Shown piece by piece: positions 13,952 through 21,500 of a stretch of DNA of 64,000 nt (positions are counted from its first letter, which is position 1; the number at the start of each line of letters is the position of its first letter). The notes under the pieces are model-generated. The model saw nothing but the letters and a program-made list of their open reading frames with translations. It was not told the DNA's origin and ran no database searches. Source of the stretch: a virus; the IMG/VR virus record IMGVR_UViG_3300024513_000016, positions 1 through 64,000 of that record. One strand, 5' to 3'. The translations under genes were made by a program, and so were the position numbers.

Positions 13952-14088
13952 CGAGAGTAATCATCGAAATCAAGATCAAAGTATAGTTCTTCCAAGTCTT
14001 CGGTGTCAATTCCCAAATAACTTGCAAATTCATCCAGATCCTTGTTTTTAATTTCGGTTAAAATTTCTTGCTCTAACTGGTTGTTCAT
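13948..14088 (-). CDS. Small acidic protein, 46 aa
   Basis: MNNQLEQEILTEIKNKDLDE and a D/E-rich end (DLEELYFDLDFDDYSR). Overlaps the downstream gene by 4 nt. Such early acidic peptides can be DNA mimics, but nothing here proves it. Confidence 0.74.
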   Translation of the reverse strand: MNNQLEQEILTEIKNKDLDEFASYLGIDTEDLEELYFDLDFDDYSR

Positions 14089-14103
14089 GAGACATTTTCT
14101 CCA

Positions 14104-14253
14104 TTAGTATCCATATCTGGAGATCATATCATCCATTCGATCATTATCACGATATTCATCTTCGAAGTCTTCAAGATCTTCACTGCTTTCATTTACGAAA
14201 AGTTCTTCGTAAATTGTATCTGAATCTTTTTCTAGATAGATTTTTGAAGTCAT
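14104..14253 (-). CDS. Small acidic protein, first gene of early operon, 49 aa
   Basis: MTSKIYLEKDSDTIYEELFV then a D/E-rich tail (SEDLEDFEDEYRDNDRMDDM). ATG at 14253 preferred over a TTG at 14292 that lies within the inverted repeat of the leader. First gene after the early promoter. Confidence 0.7.
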   Translation of the reverse strand: MTSKIYLEKDSDTIYEELFVNESSEDLEDFEDEYRDNDRMDDMISRYGY

Positions 14254-14284
14254 AAGAAGAAAGAAGGGTACAAGTTTATATAGT

Positions 14285-14312
14285 AGACACAATCACAGTT
14301 TTATGGTTGTGT
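14285..14312. repeat. Inverted repeat just after the early promoter
   Basis: GACACAATCA at 14285-14294 and TGGTTGTGTC at 14303-14312 pair at 9 of 10 positions, with an 8-nt loop. It begins 7 nt past the -10 box, where an operator or leader hairpin would lie. Confidence 0.7.
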
Positions 14313-14318
14313 CTTAAT

Positions 14319-14347
14319 ATCTTAACGATTGTATTCTCATATGTCAA
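14319..14347 (-). promoter_or_regulatory. Sigma70-type early promoter
   Basis: Minus-strand TTGACA (14342-14347), a 17-nt spacer and TAAGAT (14319-14324). The -35 box is perfect and the spacing ideal. It would drive the operon of small genes from 14253 leftward using the host RNA polymerase. Confidence 0.75.
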
Positions 14348-14412
14348 GATAAAAACCAAGATACCCCCCGTATGAAAAAATTAAAATAGTATATCAATAT
14401 TTTATTGCCTTA

Positions 14413-14682
14413 TCACTCTGCAGCAGGCCAAATGTCCTCAGCAAGTTTTGCTTCGCCAGTTGTAATTGCAGATTGTAGATCTGAAATATCTTCTCCAGAA
14501 TTAACAATTTCTTCATCAGAAACAACAAGTTTCAGATGCCCAACATTACGTTCAATATTAGATTTTAATTCTTTAGAAGGTGTTTTTCCCCCATCTAATT
14601 TTGCAATAGTATCTTCAATCACCCAAACACTATCTCTAGCTGCAGTAATTGTTCGTAAAATTTGTTCTTGAGTTCTTTCCAT
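14413..14682 (-). CDS. Conserved cyanophage protein of unknown function, 89 aa
   Basis: MERTQEQILRTITAARDSVW, IERNVGHLKLVVSDEEI, and an Ala-rich end. Helical; similar small proteins occur near cyanophage fibre genes. Two overlapping TATAAATA octamers lie about 50 nt upstream inside the sulfotransferase gene, so it may be a late gene with its own promoter. The 160 bp between its stop and the next gene hold only the early promoter and inverted repeat. Confidence 0.78.
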   Translation of the reverse strand: MERTQEQILRTITAARDSVWVIEDTIAKLDGGKTPSKELKSNIERNVGHLKLVVSDEEIVNSGEDISDLQSAITTGEAKLAEDIWPAAE

Positions 14683-14683
14683 T

Positions 14684-15598
14684 TTAAGATCCTATAAAGT
14701 TACTAGACTCTTCTGAGTCTTGATTGTTTATATTTATATTTATATTAACTTCACTATTTTTATCTAATTCAAGATCTCTCCAAAATTCAAGACCTTTACA
14801 TCTTGATAAAATACTTTCCGAGAGTACTTCTTCTGGAGGTAAAGAAGTTTTTTTCAATTCTTTTCTGACTTGATGCATATCACTCAAACCATAAGTAGCA
14901 GCATCATTCTCATTATTGATATTAATGAGATTATTGAATTCGTGTTCATAATATTCTTCATCGAGAAACTCATAAATTTCTTTCATCGTTTCTTCTGGAG
15001 AATTAACAAGATTATCGTATTCAACAAAATGTAAATATTTTTCTTGTCCTTTCATTAATACATTTCTAATTCCCAAATAACTTTGTCCAAGAATTCCAGA
15101 TTCACTAACAAGAAATTCACATCGATTATCATCTGTTAATGGAATATTAGATTTAATCAACATCTCATCAATAAAATTTATTTTTCCATTTACTTCATAT
15201 GGATTGCGATGATGTATCGAAATAAAAGATGCTAAAATTTCATCAATATTTCTAACGGGGCAAATAATCTTTGGTGTAATTCCTAAGTAACCTTCGATAT
15301 AATGAATTCGATTGACCCAAGATCTATTTTTATCAAAAATTACTGGTTTTTCTACATCATAATAATACTGTTGAATGATATTAGAAATAATCATCGATGC
15401 TTGTTCTGGTTTTGGATATGCCAAAAACAATTCATCCTGAGACAATTGTTGTTCTAGCATAGCCATTAACCCAGTTACAGGAGAACTGGGTCCAGAATAA
15501 AATCTTGGATTTTGATTTAAAATACTAGATAAAATTGTGCTTCCCGAACGAGGAAGTCCTGCCATAAAATAATATGTTTTTTGCATGGGTTCTGTCAT
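14684..15598 (-). CDS. PAPS-dependent sulfotransferase-like protein, 304 aa
   Basis: GLPRSGST at 14-21 is the 5'-phosphosulfate-binding loop, VIFDKNRSW and CPVRNIDEILASF (arginine of the 3'-phosphate site) follow, and a helical C-terminal half (RCKGLEFWRDL) completes the fold. The enzyme would transfer sulfate to a carbohydrate or tyrosine. The last 20 residues are low complexity (EVNINININNQD) because the DNA there contains overlapping late-promoter octamers. It ends a run of four transferases next to the tail-fibre genes; modification of virion glycans or of the host surface is inference. Confidence 0.9.
   Translation of the reverse strand: MTEPMQKTYYFMAGLPRSGSTILSSILNQNPRFYSGPSSPVTGLMAMLEQQLSQDELFLAYPKPEQASMIISNIIQQYYYDVEKPVIFDKNRSWVNRIHYIEGYLGITPKIICPVRNIDEILASFISIHHRNPYEVNGKINFIDEMLIKSNIPLTDDNRCEFLVSESGILGQSYLGIRNVLMKGQEKYLHFVEYDNLVNSPEETMKEIYEFLDEEYYEHEFNNLININNENDAATYGLSDMHQVRKELKKTSLPPEEVLSESILSRCKGLEFWRDLELDKNSEVNINININNQDSEESSNFIGS
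14705..14720 (-). repeat. 6-bp hairpin between late promoter and 14682 start
   Basis: AGACTC-AGAA-GAGTCT on the minus strand, in the sulfotransferase 3' end and the 5' leader of the next gene; no T-run follows, so it is probably an RNA-stabilising or translational element. Confidence 0.5.
14731..14744 (-). promoter_or_regulatory. Two overlapping TATAAATA late promoter octamers
   Basis: Octamers at 14731-14738 and 14737-14744 share two bases. They are inside the sulfotransferase reading frame and 49-55 nt before the ATG at 14682. Confidence 0.6.
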
Positions 15599-15607
15599 GG
15601 TGTTAAT

Positions 15608-16510
15608 TTACTGAGCATCAACGGATTTAACAATTTCATGGAAATCGAATAGTTCTATCCCTTCTTCGTAGGGATACTCAACTTCATTACCATTAAAATC
15701 AAAATCAAAAAGATAACTTCCTGGCAATTTAAAATCATATGGTACTGTTGTGCAGATATTGTGGTGAATATCATATCCAAATACTTTTGGACTAGTCCCA
15801 TTCCACAAAACTGTCGATGATTTATTTAGGGCAGCAGATGCATGTTGCACACAGGAATCAATTAAGATTCTTTTTTTTGCATGGAGGACAATACTAAAAT
15901 ACTCCATTAAACTTAATGAGTTTTCTGGTGTTGCAAAAATATGTTCTGCACCCTCTAACTTTGGAGAATTAATTTTTGTAAGTTGAATAATATGATATTC
16001 TGATTTGTAATAATCCGCAAGTCTTTCTGCGAGATCAAATGGCATATCTCTTGTCCAGGAATATGGTTTTGCATCGGCAGTCATGAGTCCACCATTAGTG
16101 TGGATAATCATGACTGGTTTTTCTCTCTGCCAAAATTCCTTTGATATACTATGTTGAAGTTTATTAAATCTTATTTCTGGTTTTTCTCCAGAATATTTGA
16201 TGCCATACAAATCACACCAATTCTCGATTAAACGTTTGCGTTTGTGAATATGGTTAGTTGTATAATATGGTTCATTATGGAATAAAATAGAATCTTTATC
16301 TTGAATATATTCTTGATAAAAATATTGCGTCGATCCTAGAGTATAAACTCTATGAACATACGGAAGATTTATAAAAATATCCGCATATGCACAGACTACA
16401 ACTAGTTTTCTATCTGGATGGTTTGCTTTAATTGCTTTTGCTACTGCAGTTGCTGCAATGTGCTTACCAATGCCACCTTGAACATGAAAAATACTATACT
16501 TTGATTTCAT
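15608..16510 (-). CDS. Glycosyltransferase family 9-like protein, 300 aa
   Basis: N-terminal GGIGKHIAATAVAKAIKANH (about 12-31) is the nucleotide-sugar GT-B entry loop seen in heptosyltransferase-like enzymes, and near residue 220 IDSCVQHASAALNKSSTVLW plus GTSPKVFGY is the second GT9 signature. It probably transfers a sugar from an NDP- or ADP-linked donor. Acceptor unknown; the neighbours suggest a phage-encoded glycan. Confidence 0.85.
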   Translation of the reverse strand: MKSKYSIFHVQGGIGKHIAATAVAKAIKANHPDRKLVVVCAYADIFINLPYVHRVYTLGSTQYFYQEYIQDKDSILFHNEPYYTTNHIHKRKRLIENWCDLYGIKYSGEKPEIRFNKLQHSISKEFWQREKPVMIIHTNGGLMTADAKPYSWTRDMPFDLAERLADYYKSEYHIIQLTKINSPKLEGAEHIFATPENSLSLMEYFSIVLHAKKRILIDSCVQHASAALNKSSTVLWNGTSPKVFGYDIHHNICTTVPYDFKLPGSYLFDFDFNGNEVEYPYEEGIELFDFHEIVKSVDAQ

Positions 16511-16558
16511 ACCGAATAATCAATTTATCTAAACTATGTATAACGATATTATGATCGA

Positions 16559-17857
16559 TTAAATTAAAGCATCTCTCTTTAAAATTGTTAATCCATTATT
16601 GTTTGTTTTATACTTATAAAATTTCCAATGAGGATTCATCATTACAAACTCAATAACTGCAGACAATAATCCTCTATTGTCCTTTCCATCTTCTCCTTTG
16701 AGACCAAATGTATGTGTATCATGAAATGCAATATACTTTTGTGCCTTGTTTCCGTGAAGATTTAATTCTTGTTTGAGTTGATTGTATACGTGGAAAGTAT
16801 CGATAAACAATAAATCAACCTCTTCAATTTCTATATCAAGAACATCTGCTTGAATATATTCAACAGATTTTCCTTGTTGTTTAGCAATATCAAAAAGTTT
16901 TTTGACATTTGAATCCAACACAATATCAAAAGAAAGGAGTTTGACATCTGTATTCAAAAATGCCCTAGTACTAACTCCTGTTCTTACTCCCATTTCTACT
17001 ACAGTCTTACATTCATTTGCTAATTCATAAAGTTCATGAACGTTTTCGTTGATATCACTTGTTATTTTTCTTGCTCTTTGATATTCTAAATCAAATATAT
17101 CAGTCTTTACACTTTTATTTTTACGTTGTTGTGCATAAAAATTTATCATATTATGCGGGATGTCCCAGTTTTTTCCGTTGATAAAATGATCATATGATAT
17201 CAAATTCTTTGAATCTAATTCAATCCGTTTTGAAATATCACTATCGGGATCGTTAAACTTTGTAAGAGTTTCTGAAATAGTCCCTTTGATTTTATTTGAA
17301 TTGATTGCGTAAATATTTTTTGCAGACTGTGCAAAGAAATCATCACCATACCAGACTTGATATAAAGATGGTATTATTTTATATGATTCTCTTAGCATAA
17401 ACATACAAATTCCAAATGCCCACGACTGAGATCCAATAGGTCTTTTGGGATCATAATTTAATTTTACAATCTCTTCCTTTGTATCAATATAGTCATCAAT
17501 TTTATAATTATTTTGCCTTCCCTGTAAATTTACACCAATTAAGTCTCCATCCGAAAGATTAAAATCAATAATCATATCAAATACTTCAGAAGATACTTCA
17601 ATATCGTCGTTTAATATACCTATAATTTTAGATTTTGATCTATAATATCCTTCATTCCAAGCAGGATTTACGAAAATATTTTTGCCATATGAAATGATAT
17701 CAATTTTTGGGTGATTTAAAATCTCGTATGATGGTCTTTTTGATTGGTTGTTATCAATAATAATAATTTTATTAATTGATTTGTGGTCGGCATAAATTTG
17801 CAGAGATTCTTTGAAGTTATTTGCAAACCACATAGTTGGAATAATAATATCAATCAT
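16559..17857 (-). CDS. GT2-like glycosyltransferase fused to a class I methyltransferase, 432 aa
   Basis: Residues 1-230 form a GT-A domain: DIIIPTMW, IIIIDNNQ, VNPAWNEG and the metal-binding NDD at 83-85. Residues about 285-430 form a SAM-dependent methyltransferase: VVEMGVRTGVSTRAFL is motif I, then VDLLFIDTFHVYNQLKQEL and IAFHDTHTFG, as in the Methyltransf_24/cephalosporin-hydroxylase-like group. The fusion could add and then methylate a sugar. It overlaps the next gene by 4 nt. Substrate unknown. Confidence 0.87.
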   Translation of the reverse strand: MIDIIIPTMWFANNFKESLQIYADHKSINKIIIIDNNQSKRPSYEILNHPKIDIISYGKNIFVNPAWNEGYYRSKSKIIGILNDDIEVSSEVFDMIIDFNLSDGDLIGVNLQGRQNNYKIDDYIDTKEEIVKLNYDPKRPIGSQSWAFGICMFMLRESYKIIPSLYQVWYGDDFFAQSAKNIYAINSNKIKGTISETLTKFNDPDSDISKRIELDSKNLISYDHFINGKNWDIPHNMINFYAQQRKNKSVKTDIFDLEYQRARKITSDINENVHELYELANECKTVVEMGVRTGVSTRAFLNTDVKLLSFDIVLDSNVKKLFDIAKQQGKSVEYIQADVLDIEIEEVDLLFIDTFHVYNQLKQELNLHGNKAQKYIAFHDTHTFGLKGEDGKDNRGLLSAVIEFVMMNPHWKFYKYKTNNNGLTILKRDALI

Positions 17858-18495
17858 AGATTATAACTCTTTTCAAAATTTCCTTTATACATTTTATTAC
17901 CAATATGAGATACTGTGTGCTTTGGGTTTAACCAAATATCGTATCCCAACTCAGTTATTTTTTTAGTTAATGCAATATCTTCTCCAACAAAACTTCCGTT
18001 TTCAAAGGTATACTCACAAATATTTTTTAAAGGCTTGTTGCGAAACAGTAATTCTGTGTTTGTATTCCACAAATCAACAATAACTTTACGAGTCAATTTG
18101 AGAAATCCTGTCCCGCATTTTTTAATTTTGATGTATCCATCAACATCTTTTTGTATATCATCATTTAACCACACGTTATATTCAATTTTTTTATCTCCCT
18201 TATTTACGACAGGGACCGTTATAACATCTTTTTCTGATTGGATAATTTCAATTAATGCTCTTTCATCCCAATATTCATCATCATCGATGAATACCATTAC
18301 ATCATAATTTTCGTCATAAGCAAGTTTAAAAAGTTCATTCCTAGCCATCGGAAGAATACTTTCATTTGCTAGAAAAACACATTTAATATCTAAATTGTTT
18401 TTAAGTCCTAATTTAATAGATTCACATAAACTATGGACGAAATAAGCATCAACTTTTTGATCAAGACACGGTGTAGCAATTAAAACTTTTTTCAT
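17854..18495 (-). CDS. Family-2-like glycosyltransferase, 213 aa
   Basis: MARNELFKLAYDENYDVMVF followed by IDDDEYW (70-76), the nucleotide-sugar/metal-binding acidic motif, and GEDIALTKKITELGYDIWLN near the end as in GT-A enzymes. Short for the family. The ATG comes directly after a 14-bp hairpin that covers its ribosome-binding site. Probable glycan synthesis with the next three genes. Confidence 0.83.
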   Translation of the reverse strand: MKKVLIATPCLDQKVDAYFVHSLCESIKLGLKNNLDIKCVFLANESILPMARNELFKLAYDENYDVMVFIDDDEYWDERALIEIIQSEKDVITVPVVNKGDKKIEYNVWLNDDIQKDVDGYIKIKKCGTGFLKLTRKVIVDLWNTNTELLFRNKPLKNICEYTFENGSFVGEDIALTKKITELGYDIWLNPKHTVSHIGNKMYKGNFEKSYNL

Positions 18496-18531
18496 ATAGT
18501 CTCATACATCATATACTATGTATGAGACTAT
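18496..18531 (-). promoter_or_regulatory. 14-bp perfect hairpin covering the ribosome-binding site of the 18495 gene
   Basis: ATAGTCTCATACAT (18496-18509) and its exact complement (18518-18531) with an 8-nt loop. On the minus strand it falls between the long fibre gene's stop and the ATG at 18495, with no T-run after it, so it is more likely a translational switch or an mRNA end-stabiliser than a terminator. Confidence 0.8.
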
Positions 18532-18535
18532 AATA

Positions 18536-21500
18536 TCAAGAGTTTTCTAGTAAATCTAATCTAGTTTTTAATATATCAACTTCTTCTGATAATTCCTTCA
18601 CTGCATTTACAAGAACTGGAATCATATGATCTGATGTCAGTTTTAGATTTTCTGGATCTTTTGAATCCACAATAACAGGATTTTCTCCTTCTGCTTCTAA
18701 AACATTCTGAGCACTGAATCCATATCTGCGTTTTCCTTCATCATCTTTTAATTCACCAGTTTCACGGTTTTTGAATGCATATTCAATAGGAGTAATATTT
18801 TGAAGGAATCCTCTACCGTGAGGAACAGGTCCAAAAATACACTTATCACGACAGTCAGAAACTACTGTCCAAGCAACTTGAATAAGAGCATTTGTATGAG
18901 CATTATTTCCCATAATAATGTGATTGTTTTGTGTTGTGACATTACACAATCCACCCACTCCAACTCCAGAACTACATCCAAAGAAGATATTATTGGATCC
19001 AGTGGTGTTGTTGCGACCAGCAGCAGTTCCAAAGAAGTTGTTGTAGCATCCAGTGGTGTTGCAGCAACCAGCATTAAATCCAAAGAAGTTGTTGTTGGAT
19101 CCAGTGGTGTTGGAGTAACCAGCATATCTTCCAATAAAGGTGTTGTAGCATCCAGTGGTGTTTCTGAAACCAGCACTTTCTCCAAAGAAGTTGTTGCAGG
19201 ATCCATTGGCGTTGCAGTAACCAGCACTACTTCCAAAGAAGTTGTTGTTGCATCCAGAGGTGTTAAATCGACCAGCATTACATCCAAAGAAGGTGTTGTT
19301 GGATCCAGAGGTGTTGGAGAAACCAGCACTTTGTCCAAAGAAGTTGTTGTGGCATCCAGTGGTGTTGCAGTAACCAGCACTATTTCCAATAAAGGTGTTG
19401 TAACGTCCAGTGGTGTTGTATCGACCAGCACTACTTCCAATGAAGGTGTTATTGGATCCAGTGGTGTTGGAGAAACCAGCACATCTTCCAATAAAGGTGT
19501 TAGCGACTCCAAGGGTGTTGCATCGACCAGCACTCTCTCCAAAGAAGTTGTTGAAGTTTCCAGTGGTGTTGCTGGATCCAGCAAATGGTCCAAAGAAGTT
19601 GTTGTTGATTCCAGTGGTGTTGGAGAAACCAGCACTATTTCCAAAGAAGTTGTTATTGTCTCCAAAGGTGTTGCATCGACCAGCATATCTTCCAATAAAG
19701 GTGTTGCTGTTTCCAGAGGTGTTGGAGCAACCAGCACTTAATCCAAAGAAGGTGTTATTGGCTCCAGCGGTGTTGGAGCAACCAGCACTTCTTCCAATAA
19801 AGGTGTTGTGGCATCCAGTGGTGTTGTTGCGACCAGCATTACATCCAAAGAAGTTGTTGTAGGATCCAGTGGTGTTGTATCGACCAGCATTACGTCCAAT
19901 AAAGGTGTTGTTGGATCCAGTGGTGTTGCATCGACCAGTATAACATCCAAAGAAGGTGTTGTAGGATCCAGTAGTGTTGTATCGACCAGCACCATATCCA
20001 ATAAAGGTGTTGTTAGTTCCAGTGGTGTTGCAGTAACCAGCACTAGCTCCAATAAAGGTGTTGTTGGATCCAGTGGTGTTGTATCGACCAGCAAAAGGTC
20101 CAAAGAAGTTGTTGTTAAATCCCGTGGTGTTGGAGTAACCAGCATATCTTCCAATAAAGGTGTTGTAGACTCCAGTGGTGTTGCAGTAACCAGCACTTAT
20201 TCCAAAGAAGTTGTTGTCACGTCCAGTGGTGTTTCTGAAACCAGCACTTTCTCCAAAGAAGTTGTTGCAGGATCCAGTGGTGGTGCAGTAACCAGCACAT
20301 CTTCCAAAGAAGTTGTTGTTAAATCCAGTGGTGTTGTATCGACCAGCTTTGGATCCAATAAAGGTGTTGTGGCATCCAGTGGTGTTTCTGCAACCAGTAT
20401 ATTGTCCAAAGAAGTTGTTGTTGGATCCATCGGTATTGCACTGACCAGCACAATAACCAGCAAAGAAGTTGTGTAATCCATAGCCACCACCATTTCCTGC
20501 TTCTGAACTATAGATGGTTCCACAAGAACCACTTAAAGTGAATTCTCCACTAAATGCAGATCCATTAATAAAAAGACCATTATCATTAACCTTTAGTCTT
20601 TCACAAGTACCAGCAGCAAGAACTACAGTATTTGTAAGTCCATAAGTTCCAGTATAAGTACCAATTATGAGGTTATTAGATCCTATTACTACGGAGCAAC
20701 CAGCATTACATCCAAAGAAGGTGTTGTTGGATCCAGAGGTGTTGGAGAAACCAGCACTTTGTCCAAAGAAGTTGTTGTGGCATCCAGTGGTGTTGAAGCC
20801 ACCAGCACTAAGTCCAAAGAAGTTGTTGTAGCATCCAGTGGTGTTGAAGAAACCAGCAGCATTTCCAAAGAAGGTGTTGTTGGATCCAGTGGTGTTTAAG
20901 GCACCAGCACTTTGTCCAATAAAGGTGTTGTAGGATCCAGTGGTGTTGGAGGAACCAGCACCTTGTCCAAAGAAGTTGTTGTTGCATCCAATGGTGTTGG
21001 AGCAACCAGCAGAAGGTCCAAAGAAGTTGTTGTTGAATCCAGAGGTGTTTTGGTTACCAGCCCAGCCTCCAAAGAAGTTGTTATTGGTTCCAGTGGTGTT
21101 GTTTTCACCAGCAGCACGTCCAATAAAGGTGTTGTAGGATCCAGTGGTGTTGCATCGACCAGCACAATAACCAGCAAAGAAGTTGCTGCCTCCATAACCA
21201 CCATTTCCTGCTTGTGAACTATGAATGGTTCCACAAGAACCACTTAAAGTGAATTCTCCACCACCACCACCAGTAAATGCAGATCCATTAATAAAAAGAC
21301 CACTATCATTAACCTTAAGTCTTTGGCAACTACCAGCAGCAAGAACTACAGTATTTGTAAGTCCATAAGTTCCACAATAAGAACCAATTATGAGGTTATT
21401 AGATCCTGTTACTACGGAGCAACCAGCATTACATCCAAAGAAGGTGTTGTTGGATCCAGAGGTGTTGGAGAAACCAGCACTTTGTCCAAAGAAGTTGTTG

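Noticed and set aside
14348-14412. C-run palindrome (ATACCCCCCGTAT) as terminator of the 14413 gene
   Set aside because: Stem of only four pairs; the T-run after it is broken. Possible but unsupported.
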